A stretch of DNA of 64,000 bases from NCBI GenBank assembly GCA_022794265.1, contig JAAWEK010000003.1, positions 124,001 to 188,000 on the forward strand, written 5' to 3'. Shown here in pieces: positions 34,950 through 42,729 of the stretch. The notes below the pieces were generated by a model. The model searched no databases. It worked only from the letters and a program-made list of their open reading frames with translations, and was not told the origin of the DNA. The DNA comes from Lachnospiraceae bacterium (GTDB lineage Bacteria; Bacillota; Clostridia; Lachnospirales; Lachnospiraceae). A program made the translations under genes and the position numbers. Positions within the stretch are counted from its first letter, which is position 1. Every line of letters starts with the position of its first letter.

Positions 34950-36167
34950 ATGGGCGGAAAGTTGATTATTACAAAAACAGACTGGCGAAATCCGGGGGAA
35001 TCCATCCGGATTTTTTCCGGTATGTATTCAGACAAAGGGTTTTATCAGGTGGGATTCTCAAAATGTAACTCTGAACCTGGTTATACCGGACAGGTAGGAG
35101 ATATTGTAGTGGGCCGGGTCAGGGATATGGTTAAAAATATTAATGCTGCATTTGTGGAACTGCAGCCAGGATATACCGGGTACTATTCTTTGGAGGAAAA
35201 CAATTCCCATATTTTTTTAAATTCCAAAACTACCGGCCGGCTTTGTCAGGGGGACTGGATTCTGGTTCAGATAAAAAAAGCGGCGGTAAAAATGAAAGCA
35301 CCAGTTTTGACATCAAAAATCAGTTTATCCGGTCAAAACGCCGTCCTGAATATCAATGATAACGGTATAGGCTTTTCGGGAAAAATACAGAATACCAGTT
35401 TCCGTTCCGAAATCAGCAGTCTGATTCGTGCAGAGAATGAATTCGTCAATTACGGCATTATAATACGTACCAATGCGGAAAATGCTGACAGCGAAACCAT
35501 ATTACAGGAAATTAGAAATTTAAAAAACGAATGGGAACAGATACGGCAGGAAGCAGTTCACCGACCATGTTATTACACGGTCCGGCGTGCCGAACCGGAA
35601 TATCTGCGGTTCATTAAAGGCAGTTATTCTGGTGAGATTCATGAGATACTTACCGATAATCATGAGATTTATGAAGAAATCCGTCAGTATCTTCATCGGA
35701 TGTCCATGAATGAGATTCCGCTGACCTTTTATCAGGATGATTTACTTCCCCTGTATAAACTCTATAATCTGGAATCTGTGATAAAGACTGTTTTATCGAG
35801 AAATGTCTGGTTGAAATCCGGCGCCTATCTGGTCATTGAACCCACGGAAGCAATGGTTGTGATTGATGTGAATACTGGTAAATGTATAAAAGGCAGGAAA
35901 CAGGAAGATACTATATTTAAGGTGAATATGGAAGCAGCAGCAGAAATTGCGGCCCAGCTCCGTCTGCGGAATTTATCAGGAATTATTATCATTGATTTTA
36001 TCAATATGGATTCGGAAGATAAGAAACAGGAACTGATAGAAGAGTTAAAACGGCAAATATATAAGGATAAGATTAAAACTTCCTTTGTGGAAATGACAAA
36101 ACTGGACCTGGTGGTTCTGACCAGAAAGAAAACTGAGGCTCCGGTTTATGAGCAACTGGGGAACTGA
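34950..36167 (+). CDS. rng: Ribonuclease G/E family, short form
   Basis: Endoribonuclease of 405 residues, start at ATG 34950 with GGGAGA upstream. S1-like RNA-binding region about 30-110 (GDIVVGRVRDMVKNINAAFVEL), then the RNase H-like catalytic core with metal-binding aspartates in VVIDVNTGK (near 305) and IIIDFINM (near 347). It stops at TRKKTEAPVYEQLGN, just where RNase G/E normally continues into the zinc-link cysteines and small domain, so about 80 residues are missing compared with E. coli RNase G. Catalysis is plausible but tetramer assembly through the zinc link is not. The gene directly precedes the XRE regulator and the L21 operon. Confidence 0.9.
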   Translation: MGGKLIITKTDWRNPGESIRIFSGMYSDKGFYQVGFSKCNSEPGYTGQVGDIVVGRVRDMVKNINAAFVELQPGYTGYYSLEENNSHIFLNSKTTGRLCQGDWILVQIKKAAVKMKAPVLTSKISLSGQNAVLNINDNGIGFSGKIQNTSFRSEISSLIRAENEFVNYGIIIRTNAENADSETILQEIRNLKNEWEQIRQEAVHRPCYYTVRRAEPEYLRFIKGSYSGEIHEILTDNHEIYEEIRQYLHRMSMNEIPLTFYQDDLLPLYKLYNLESVIKTVLSRNVWLKSGAYLVIEPTEAMVVIDVNTGKCIKGRKQEDTIFKVNMEAAAEIAAQLRLRNLSGIIIIDFINMDSEDKKQELIEELKRQIYKDKIKTSFVEMTKLDLVVLTRKKTEAPVYEQLGN

Positions 36168-36197
36168 ATAGTTTCTGACTTATCAAAAATATATGAA

Positions 36198-36246
36198 AAC
36201 AGGCTAAAAGAAAACAAATCCTGCAATCGTTTTCCTTTAGCCTGTT
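36198..36246. terminator. Convergent hairpin terminator between rng and the XRE gene
   Basis: Inverted repeat AACAGGCTAAAAGAAAAC / GTTTTCCTTTAGCCTGTT with one mismatch and a 13-base loop. It lies between two convergent genes and is likely used by both, though T runs on either side are weak. Confidence 0.65.
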
Positions 36247-36264
36247 CTCAGAAGTCTGATCCGA

Positions 36265-36477
36265 CTAGTTCTTCTTGTCACTAAGACCAAGAATATAATC
36301 AGATGTTACGCCATAATACTTTGTTAATGTAATTAAGTGACGTATAGGCATCTCATTTGCTCCTCTTTCATAACGAGCATACATTGTCTGTGAAGTCTGA
36401 AGGACAGCAGCAACCTCTCTCTGAGTTACTTCTTTGTCTTCACGAAGATCACGAATTCTCTTGATGTAGTCCATCAT
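36265..36477 (-). CDS. XRE-family helix-turn-helix regulator
   Basis: 70-residue protein that is little more than one HTH_3 domain: IRDLREDKEVTQREVAAVL, then the recognition helix TSQTMYARYERGANEMP and ITLTKYYGVTSDYILGLSDKK. This is the LpxX-type small XRE repressor common in Firmicutes. It faces away from the membrane protein at 36744, with a 266-base AT-rich gap. The gap may hold its operator, and it could regulate itself or the neighbour; no motif was pinned down. Confidence 0.85.
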   Translation of the reverse strand: MMDYIKRIRDLREDKEVTQREVAAVLQTSQTMYARYERGANEMPIRHLITLTKYYGVTSDYILGLSDKKN

Positions 36478-36660
36478 TATTCATCACCATTCCAATCATT
36501 TTATTAGTTGCTTGATTGGTTACAAATTTGGTCACAAATCCTTAACCGCAACTGTTCATATATTCTACCACATAATTATCCTTATATGTAATATTAGTAC
36601 ATATTATATATCATAAATTTGTTTACTTTTATGTATATTTTAATATTATATATTTGCCTA

Positions 36661-36689
36661 TTGACTATTATCTATATTTTTATTAAAAT
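36661..36689 (+). promoter_or_regulatory. Promoter of the 36744 membrane protein
   Basis: TTGACT at 36661, 17-base spacer, TAAAAT at 36684. The surrounding gap 36478-36743 is extremely AT-rich and otherwise shows no gene. Confidence 0.7.
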
Positions 36690-36743
36690 GAAAACAGTAT
36701 GTAAAGCAGTTTATATTAAAATAAAAAAGGAGAAGAGCATAGT

Positions 36744-37322
36744 ATGGGAAACGCACAAAATGTTAGCGAAATGAGTCAGGATGCCTATAAGCATCAGAAA
36801 TATTTTGAGGAGAAAAAAGCAAGGAATAAAATACTGTTAGGCTGGATATTTTTGGCAATGTCTGTATTTTCACTGGTATCTGTTTTTGTATTTCCACTGT
36901 ATAAATACAATTATATCAACAACAAAGCAGGTCTGAGCCTCAGTGGCAATTTTACGGCAGTTAAAATGATTTCCAAATATTTTTCCAAAGGATATGGTGA
37001 TTATTCGGTTTTAAACACTTTTACAATGATTAGTTCAGTACTACTGATAGCAGTAATGATTTATATTGTTGTAGCAGCTGTTGTTTCGGTTCTTTTTAAA
37101 GGAAAGGCTGGCGGCTCTCTTCGCAGAATGACAAGCTTTATTGCACTGGAAATTGCAGCAACTGTTCAATTTATACTGCTAATGATAAATATGCTGTTTA
37201 CAAAGATTGATGTATCAGGAAATGCCGTTAACGGAACTGAATTCTGGATTATATTTGTATTGAGTATTGTACTGGTATGTTTTTCAATTTCTCTGTCAAC
37301 TCCGGCTCATCTGGAAGATTGA
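36744..37322 (+). CDS. Four-helix membrane protein of unknown function
   Basis: 192-residue protein not recognised. After a charged N-terminus (SQDAYKHQKYFEEKKARNK) there are about four hydrophobic helices near residues 29-48, 91-115, 128-152 and 162-187. No signature motif is seen. AAAAAGGAG lies upstream of the ATG. It has its own promoter and sits between a small XRE regulator (divergent) and the L21 operon. It could be a stress or sporulation membrane protein; no function is offered. Confidence 0.65.
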   Translation: MGNAQNVSEMSQDAYKHQKYFEEKKARNKILLGWIFLAMSVFSLVSVFVFPLYKYNYINNKAGLSLSGNFTAVKMISKYFSKGYGDYSVLNTFTMISSVLLIAVMIYIVVAAVVSVLFKGKAGGSLRRMTSFIALEIAATVQFILLMINMLFTKIDVSGNAVNGTEFWIIFVLSIVLVCFSISLSTPAHLED

Positions 37323-37333
37323 TATGAATTTTG

Positions 37334-37362
37334 TTGACAAGTTTGTAAATATATGCTAAACT
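37334..37362 (+). promoter_or_regulatory. Promoter of the rplU-prp-rpmA operon
   Basis: TTGACA at 37334, 17-base spacer, TAAACT at 37357. Confidence 0.85.
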
Positions 37363-37364
37363 AC

Positions 37365-37440
37365 AATAGTGTGCCGCTCAATGAGGTTCTAAGTTCTGAT
37401 TTTTCAGACACCAAAATTGGCGAGTATTGGAAATAGGAGG
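37365..37440 (+). ncRNA. Probable L21 leader (autoregulatory 5' UTR)
   Basis: The roughly 80-base leader between the rplU promoter and its start contains GTGCCGCTCAATGAGG, GTTCTAAGTTCTGA and GGCGAGTATTGG, and can fold into small stems. Firmicute rplU genes carry a conserved L21 leader that binds the ribosomal protein for feedback. Position and size fit; the exact consensus could not be checked by eye. Confidence 0.45.
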
Positions 37441-37446
37441 TGCCAT

Positions 37447-37755
37447 ATGTACGCAATTATAGCAACAGGTGGTAAACAGTACAAAGTTTCAGAAGGCGAT
37501 ATTATCAAAGTTGAAAAACTTGGAATTGATGCTGACGAAAAAGTTACATTTGACCAGGTTCTTCTTGTAAGCGATTCTGACGTTAAAGTCGGAAATCCTA
37601 CAGTCGCAAACGCTAGCGTGGAAGGAACCGTTCTTTCTAACGGCAGAGCGAAGAAGATTATTGTTTATAAGTACAAGAGAAAGACCGGATATCATAAGAA
37701 AAATGGTCACAGACAGTCTTATACTGAAGTTAAGATTGATAAGATTAATGCATAA
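37447..37755 (+). CDS. rplU: 50S ribosomal protein L21
   Basis: 102-residue ribosomal protein, standard length. MYAIIATGGKQYKVSEGD at the N-terminus and KYKRKTGYHKKNGHRQSYT at the C-terminus are the L21 signatures. The start at ATG 37447 has AGGAGGTG 5 bases upstream; upstream in-frame codons are leader. First gene of the rplU-prp-rpmA operon. Confidence 0.98.
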   Translation: MYAIIATGGKQYKVSEGDIIKVEKLGIDADEKVTFDQVLLVSDSDVKVGNPTVANASVEGTVLSNGRAKKIIVYKYKRKTGYHKKNGHRQSYTEVKIDKINA

Positions 37756-37772
37756 TTCTTTTGGTAATTTAT

Positions 37773-38105
37773 ATGATTGATGTAACAATCTATAAGAATT
37801 CTTCTGATAATTATCAGGGATTTATGTTCAATGGACATGCAGGCGCTGCCGGCTACGGCAAAGATATTGTGTGTGCCGCCGTATCAGTTCTGGTGATTAA
37901 TACTGTTAATTCTCTGGAAGCGTTTACGACAGAAGCCTTTTCTTTGGAAAACGATACATCAGGCGGTTATTTAAAATTGGAATTTGAACATAATGAGCTC
38001 AGTAAAGAGGCTGGTATTTTAGTGGATTCCATGATTTTGGGCCTGCAGGGAATCCGTGATAACGGCAACAAGAAATATATACGTATAATTTTCAAGGAGG
38101 TGTAA
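37773..38105 (+). CDS. prp: Ribosomal-processing cysteine protease Prp
   Basis: 110-residue protease that trims the N-terminus of L27. Catalytic residues are visible in FNGHAGAAGYGKDIVCAAVS: His near residue 22 and Cys near 34. The ATG at 37773 lacks a good ribosome site, so translation probably depends on coupling to rplU 17 bases upstream. Placed between L21 and L27, as in other Firmicutes whose L27 carries the extension, which the next gene does. Confidence 0.95.
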   Translation: MIDVTIYKNSSDNYQGFMFNGHAGAAGYGKDIVCAAVSVLVINTVNSLEAFTTEAFSLENDTSGGYLKLEFEHNELSKEAGILVDSMILGLQGIRDNGNKKYIRIIFKEV

Positions 38106-38108
38106 ACT

Positions 38109-38393
38109 ATGTTAAAAATGGACCTTCAGTTTTTCGCTCATAAAAAGGGTGTAGGATCTACCAAGAACGGCAGGGATTCCGAATCCAAACGATTAGGAGC
38201 GAAAAGAGCAGACGGACAGTTTGTTAAGGCTGGTAACATTCTTTATAGACAGCGTGGAACAAAGATTCATCCTGGCATAAATGTGGGCCGCGGCGGTGAC
38301 GATACATTATTTGCTTTAGTGGATGGTATTGTTCGCTTTGAAAGAAAAGGAAGAGATAAGAAACAGGTTTCTATTGTTCCGGTTGCAGAATAG
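38109..38393 (+). CDS. rpmA: 50S ribosomal protein L27 with cleavable N-terminal extension
   Basis: 94-residue protein. Instead of the enterobacterial start MAHKKG it begins [17 protein letters not shown]: the nine-to-ten-residue extension ending LQFFA is the Prp recognition site, cleaved before HKKG so that the mature N-terminus can reach the peptidyl transferase centre. [21 protein letters not shown] confirms L27. AAGGAGGTG precedes the ATG. It is followed by a strong terminator, closing the operon. Confidence 0.98.
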   Translation: MLKMDLQFFAHKKGVGSTKNGRDSESKRLGAKRADGQFVKAGNILYRQRGTKIHPGINVGRGGDDTLFALVDGIVRFERKGRDKKQVSIVPVAE

Positions 38394-38400
38394 TTTATAT

Positions 38401-38435
38401 AAGACTTCAAATCAATGTGGTTTGAAGTCTTTTTT
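38401..38435 (+). terminator. Rho-independent terminator after rpmA
   Basis: AAGACTTCAAA / TTTGAAGTCTT perfect stem, 9-base loop, then a T run. Confidence 0.92.
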
Positions 38436-38475
38436 ACCTTTACGTTAAACAGACTGACAGAGTAGGAGGAAAACT

Positions 38476-39762
38476 ATGTTTGCGGACAGAGCAAAAATAT
38501 TTATAAAGTCCGGAAAAGGCGGAGACGGACATGTTAGTTTCAGAAGAGAATTATTTGTTCCTAACGGCGGTCCAGACGGCGGAGACGGTGGCCGTGGTGG
38601 GGATGTTATATTTGTAGTGGATGAAGGATTAAATACATTAACGGATTTCAGGCATATACGAAAATATGTAGCCCAGCCGGGAGAAGACGGCGGAAAGAGA
38701 AACCGGCATGGAAAAGACGGAGAAGATATTATTATTAAAGTACCCTTGGGAACCATCATAAAAGAGGCCGAATCGGATAAAGTAATTGCAGATATGTCGG
38801 ATTCTTCAAAACAGGTAGTTGTACTAAAGGGCGGTAGAGGCGGAAAGGGAAACCAGCATTATGCAACTGCAACCATGCAGGCTCCGAAATATGCCCAGCC
38901 CGGACAGCAGTCCATGGAGTTATTTGTTCAGCTTGAACTGAAGGTAATCGCAGATGTAGGTCTTGTGGGCTATCCGAATGTTGGAAAATCCACACTGTTA
39001 TCCAGAGTGACCAATGCAAAACCTAAAATTGCAAATTATCATTTTACTACTCTAAACCCTAATCTGGGAGTGGTTGACCTGGACGGAACCAAAGGATTTG
39101 TAATTGCCGATATCCCGGGACTGATAGAAGGAGCCGCCCAGGGCGTCGGTCTGGGTCATGAATTCTTACGGCACATTGAGCGTACAAAGGTAATTATTCA
39201 TATGGTAGATGCCGCATCCACAGAAGGCAGAGACCCGGTGGAAGATATAAAAAAAATTAATGCGGAACTTGAGGCATATAATCCGAAATTACTGGAACGT
39301 CCCCAGATAATTGCCGCAAATAAAATAGATGCCATTTATTCAGAAGAGGAGAGTCCGATTCACCGTTTAAGGGAAGAATTTGAATCTCAGGGAATAAAAG
39401 TTTTTCCGATTTCTGCCGTCAGCGGAAAAGGATTAAAAGAATTGCTATATGCAGTTCACTCTTTACTGGAATCCATGGATTCCGAACCGGTTGTATTTGA
39501 ACAGGAGTTTTTCCCGGGAGAATATATGGATCATCCGGAAGAACCTTTTACGGTCTTAAAACTGGAAGATGGTTTATTTTCCATTGAAGGACCGCGGATT
39601 GAGAGAATGCTTGGTTATACCAATCTGGAATCCGAAAAAGGATTTATGTTCTTTCAGAATTTTATGAAAGATAACGGCATACTGGAAGAACTGGAACGAC
39701 TGGGAATTACAGATGGGGATACCGTAAAAATTTATGGTCATGAATTTGATTACTACAAATAA
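38476..39762 (+). CDS. obgE: GTPase ObgE/CgtA
   Basis: Essential GTPase for 50S assembly and stress control. 428 residues: Obg glycine-rich domain about 1-158 (GGDGGRGGDVIFVVDEG and GGRGGKGNQHYAT), the G domain with GYPNVGKST near 165, DIPGLIEGA near 212 and NKID near 282, and a C-terminal OCT domain from about 350 (EPFTVLKLEDGLFSIEGPRIERML). GTAGGAGGAAA lies before the ATG. Confidence 0.98.
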   Translation: MFADRAKIFIKSGKGGDGHVSFRRELFVPNGGPDGGDGGRGGDVIFVVDEGLNTLTDFRHIRKYVAQPGEDGGKRNRHGKDGEDIIIKVPLGTIIKEAESDKVIADMSDSSKQVVVLKGGRGGKGNQHYATATMQAPKYAQPGQQSMELFVQLELKVIADVGLVGYPNVGKSTLLSRVTNAKPKIANYHFTTLNPNLGVVDLDGTKGFVIADIPGLIEGAAQGVGLGHEFLRHIERTKVIIHMVDAASTEGRDPVEDIKKINAELEAYNPKLLERPQIIAANKIDAIYSEEESPIHRLREEFESQGIKVFPISAVSGKGLKELLYAVHSLLESMDSEPVVFEQEFFPGEYMDHPEEPFTVLKLEDGLFSIEGPRIERMLGYTNLESEKGFMFFQNFMKDNGILEELERLGITDGDTVKIYGHEFDYYK

Positions 39763-39816
39763 TTTACAATAATATTTTTATGTCAACCACAAATCAGAAA
39801 GGATAAGAAAAGTGTT

Positions 39817-40107
39817 ATGAACAGTAAACAACGGGCATATCTTAGGAATCTTTCCAATACCATTCAGCCGATTTATCAAATCGGAAAAGGTTCCATTACT
39901 CCGGAACTGACCAAAGGACTGGATGAAGCCCTGGAGGCAAGGGAACTGATTAAAATACATGTATTGAAAAATTGTTTTGACAATCCAAAAGAGCTGGCAA
40001 ATACACTGGCAGAACGGACAAATTCCCAGGTCGTACATGTGATTGGAAAAATGATAGTATTATACCGTGAATCCAGATCAAATCCTAAAATTATCTTAAA
40101 ACAGTGA
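39817..40107 (+). CDS. yhbY: CRM-domain ribosome assembly RNA-binding protein YhbY
   Basis: 96-residue single CRM domain. MNSKQRAYLRNLSNTIQPI is followed by YQIGKGSITPELTKGLDEAL and the GxxG-like loop near VIGKMIVLYR. Binds pre-50S particles. 54 bases after obgE and 34 before nadD, the conserved Firmicute order. Confidence 0.95.
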   Translation: MNSKQRAYLRNLSNTIQPIYQIGKGSITPELTKGLDEALEARELIKIHVLKNCFDNPKELANTLAERTNSQVVHVIGKMIVLYRESRSNPKIILKQ

Positions 40108-40141
40108 TTCGGGAAATTTATAATATGGAGGAAGGCATGAA

Positions 40142-40777
40142 ATGAATTCCGGTAAAAAAAAAGCAGGTATCCTGGGCGGAACATTGAATCCCATTCATTA
40201 CGGTCATTTATTAATTGCAGAACAGGCATATTGCAGGTTCGGATTAGACTATATTATTTTTATGCCTTCCGGAAATCCGCCTCATAAAACAGGCGATGCC
40301 ATTCCGGCAGGTATACACCGGGAAAATATGACCAAGCTGGCCATTGCTGATAATCCCCATTTTTGCTATTCGGATATGGAACTGAAGCGGAAAGGATTAA
40401 TCTATACCTCTGATACCCTCCGGATTTTATGCAGAGAACATCCGGATATAGAATATTTTTTTATTCTGGGTGCGGACTCATTATTTTCTCTGGAACAATG
40501 GCATGAGCCGGAGGAAGTTTTAAAACGCTGCCAGATTATAGCTGCCGGACGTCCGGATGGTATTCAACCGAATTTTCAATCTGAGCATGATATTTTAACC
40601 AGAATTCAATATCTGGAACAGAAGTATAACTGCCGAATTCATTATATGGATTCTCCGTTATTTGAAGTATCTTCCTCAGCAATAAGAACACGGATTACCA
40701 ACGGAGAATCGGTCCGATATCTGATTCCGGCCGATGTGGAGCGGTATATCCATGAGCATGATTTATATAATATTTAG
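40142..40777 (+). CDS. nadD: Nicotinate-nucleotide adenylyltransferase
   Basis: Makes deamido-NAD from nicotinate mononucleotide and ATP. 211 residues. The nucleotidyl-transferase signature GGTLNPIHYGHLLIAEQA (H-x-G-H) is at residues 12-29, and the late SSSAIRTRITNGE (I-S-S-T-x-I-R type) near 181. GGAGGAAGG lies upstream. Transcribed with yhbY and yqeK. Confidence 0.96.
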   Translation: MNSGKKKAGILGGTLNPIHYGHLLIAEQAYCRFGLDYIIFMPSGNPPHKTGDAIPAGIHRENMTKLAIADNPHFCYSDMELKRKGLIYTSDTLRILCREHPDIEYFFILGADSLFSLEQWHEPEEVLKRCQIIAAGRPDGIQPNFQSEHDILTRIQYLEQKYNCRIHYMDSPLFEVSSSAIRTRITNGESVRYLIPADVERYIHEHDLYNI

Positions 40778-40807
40778 AACATTCTTAAGAAAGAAGGAAT
40801 TTTACTG

Positions 40808-41383
40808 ATGATTAAGAATCTGAAAAACATAAAAAGTTCGTTAAAATCGTCTTTATGCAAGGACAGATATCAGCACACCATAGCTGTTGCTTATACGGCA
40901 ATGTGTCTTGCCATGAGATATGAAACAGACCTTCAGAAAGCAGAGGTTGCCGGTCTGCTTCATGACTGTGCAAAATGTATTCCGAATGAAAAGAAACTTA
41001 AAGAATGTACAAAACATAATATTAAAGTATCAGAAGCTGAAGTATCCAAACCAGATTTGCTTCATGCCAAACTGGGAGCCTTTATCGCCATGGATGTCTA
41101 TCATGTGGATGATAAGGAAATCATTAATGCAATTTTAAAACATACCACTGGTGCTCCCAATATGACAATGCTGGAAAAGATTATTTTTGTTGCAGATTAT
41201 ATAGAACCTGGAAGAAATAAGGCGGATAATCTGCCGTATATACGAAAACTGGCATTTGAAGATATTGACAGGGCTGTATATATAATTTTAAAAGATACTT
41301 TGGAATACCTGCAGAAGAAAGGCGGATCCATTGATGTTATGACTAATAAGGCATATGAGTTTTACAGGTCATTATACGAATAA
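40808..41383 (+). CDS. yqeK: YqeK, HD-domain diadenosine tetraphosphatase
   Basis: 191-residue HD hydrolase that splits Ap4A symmetrically into two ADP. DRYQHTIAVAYTAM near residues 20-33, then AGLLHDCAKCI (the HD pair) near 51-61, then ILKHTTGAP near 109-117. It sits between nadD and rsfS as usual; the LytR-type gene often found after yqeK in other clostridia is missing here. Confidence 0.94.
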   Translation: MIKNLKNIKSSLKSSLCKDRYQHTIAVAYTAMCLAMRYETDLQKAEVAGLLHDCAKCIPNEKKLKECTKHNIKVSEAEVSKPDLLHAKLGAFIAMDVYHVDDKEIINAILKHTTGAPNMTMLEKIIFVADYIEPGRNKADNLPYIRKLAFEDIDRAVYIILKDTLEYLQKKGGSIDVMTNKAYEFYRSLYE

Positions 41384-41460
41384 ACGGGAATTTCAAAATT
41401 CATCTGACCTGTTGTGATGAGTTTTTCAATCACCAGAAAAGAAGAAAGGATAGTGATAAA

Positions 41461-41808
41461 ATGAATTCAAATGAAGCTGCTAAAGTAATCTATGAAGCTC
41501 TTGATGAAAAAAAAGGACTGGATATTAAGATTATTGATATTAAAAGTATATCTGTTCTGGCCGATTATCTGATTATAACCGGCGGTACAAATAAAAGTCA
41601 GGTACAGACACTGGCTGATTATGTTCAGGAACAAATGGCAAAACAGAATCTTCATGTAAAGCATGTGGAAGGATATCATTCTGCAAATTGGATATTACTG
41701 GATTATGGTGATATCATTGTTCATATATTTAATCAGGAAGACCGGTTATTCTATGATTTAGAACGATTGTGGAAGGACGGTAAAGATGTTCCAGTAGAAA
41801 CATTATAA
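41461..41808 (+). CDS. rsfS: Ribosome silencing factor RsfS
   Basis: 115 residues; binds L14 and blocks subunit joining in starvation. Motifs: DIKSISVLADYLIITGGTNKSQVQTLAD near 21-48 and VKHVEGYHSANWILLDYGDIIVHIF near 67-91. Last gene of the plus-strand run; the coding strand changes right after it. Confidence 0.96.
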   Translation: MNSNEAAKVIYEALDEKKGLDIKIIDIKSISVLADYLIITGGTNKSQVQTLADYVQEQMAKQNLHVKHVEGYHSANWILLDYGDIIVHIFNQEDRLFYDLERLWKDGKDVPVETL

Positions 41809-41816
41809 TAAAATTG

Positions 41817-41912
41817 TATAAAAAACCGCTATGAATTTATATCAATGCCTCCTAAAATCAGTATTAAAATCTGATAATCAGAGGCTGGTCTAAATTCACA
41901 GCGATTTCTCTT
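41817..41912 (-). terminator. Convergent terminator region of rsfS and lexA
   Basis: Nested inverted repeats. The outer arms AAACCGCTATGAATTTA / TAAATTCACAGCGATTT pair fully only when read as minus-strand RNA (mismatches become G-U) and are followed by a T run in that direction, so it is mainly the lexA terminator. An inner GCCTC / GAGGC stem can serve rsfS. Confidence 0.75.
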
Positions 41913-41920
41913 TTATATCT

Positions 41921-42535
41921 TTACATCATCCGGATCAATCCGATAACCTTGCCAAGTATCTGACAATCCTTTACAATAATAGGCTCCATAGTATCATTCT
42001 CCGGCTGCAAACGAATATGGTCATCTTCCAAATAAAATGTCTTTACAGTAGCAGAATCTTCTACAAGCGCAACTACAATTTCTCCGTTTCTAGCCGTCTG
42101 TGTCTCTTCTACAAGAATGGTATCCCCATTATAAATACCAGCATTAATCATACTTTCTCCTTTTACCTTCAGCATAAAAGTAACTTTGTTATGCAGGTAT
42201 TCCGCAGGAATCGGAAAGTAACTGTCAATATTCTGAACGGCCAGTATCGGTTCACCAGCAGCAACACGTCCAAGGACTGGTACGTTTATAATTTCACGGC
42301 GGGAGGCATTAAAGCTGTCATCTACAATCTCAATGGCCCTTGGTTTTGTTTTATCTCTGATGATATAACCTTCCTTTTCCAAAGTGGCCAGATGCGAATG
42401 AACAGAAGAAGTAGACTTCAGATTTACCGCCGTACAGATATCTCTGACAGTTGGAGGATATCCTCTGTTAATAATCTCGCTTTTTATGTATTCAAGAATT
42501 TCTTGCTGTTTCTTGCTGATTGAACCATAGTCCAT
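41921..42535 (-). CDS. lexA: LexA, SOS response repressor
   Basis: 204-residue repressor-protease. The start at 42535 has AAGGAG 9 bases upstream; an in-frame earlier ATG at 42565 is leader. N-terminal winged helix (MDYGSISKKQQEILEYIKSE, then NRGYPPTVRDICTAVNLKST) and C-terminal S24 peptidase with VLGRVAAGEPILA (the A-G cleavage site near 92), LKVKGESMINAGIYNGDTIL (catalytic Ser near 128) and ALVEDSATVKTF (catalytic Lys near 165). All catalytic residues are present. It is divergent from a YneA-like gene, with LexA boxes in both promoters, the standard autoregulated SOS arrangement. Confidence 0.98.
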   Translation of the reverse strand: MDYGSISKKQQEILEYIKSEIINRGYPPTVRDICTAVNLKSTSSVHSHLATLEKEGYIIRDKTKPRAIEIVDDSFNASRREIINVPVLGRVAAGEPILAVQNIDSYFPIPAEYLHNKVTFMLKVKGESMINAGIYNGDTILVEETQTARNGEIVVALVEDSATVKTFYLEDDHIRLQPENDTMEPIIVKDCQILGKVIGLIRMM

Positions 42536-42599
42536 ATTTGTAATACTCCTTTCTATAATTAACAAATCTCTCTTTTGGATGACCTATCTGAATGAATCT

Positions 42600-42628
42600 A
42601 TTATAACATGGATAAACAAATAATGCAA
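42600..42628 (-). promoter_or_regulatory. lexA promoter, overlapped by a LexA box
   Basis: Minus strand TTGCAT (42623-42628), 17-base spacer, TATAAT (42600-42605). The -35 box overlaps LexA box 1. Confidence 0.7.
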
Positions 42629-42639
42629 ACGTTTGTTTG
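42626..42639. promoter_or_regulatory. LexA box 1
   Basis: CAAAC-GTTT-GTTTG fits the Firmicute pattern C-R-A-A-C-N4-G-T-T-Y-G and overlaps the -35 of lexA. It is the mirror image of box 2: the surrounding 20 bases are repeated in inverted orientation. Confidence 0.7.
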
Positions 42640-42658
42640 TTTTTTTTATTCAAAACTA

Positions 42659-42687
42659 TTGACAAACAAACGTTTGCATTATATACT
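42659..42687 (+). promoter_or_regulatory. Promoter of the yneA-like gene
   Basis: Consensus TTGACA (42659) and TATACT (42682) with a 17-base spacer; the spacer contains LexA box 2. Confidence 0.85.
42663..42676. promoter_or_regulatory. LexA box 2
   Basis: CAAAC-AAAC-GTTTG between the -35 and -10 of the yneA-like promoter, so LexA binding would directly block polymerase. Confidence 0.75.
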
Positions 42688-42696
42688 CTAAATACA

Positions 42697-42710
42697 AGAA
42701 CGGATGTTCT
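42697..42710. promoter_or_regulatory. LexA box 3
   Basis: AGAAC-GGAT-GTTCT, the classical GAAC-N4-GTTC form, just downstream of the -10 of the yneA-like gene. Confidence 0.8.
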
Positions 42711-42729
42711 AAAAAAGGAGATGACTCTT

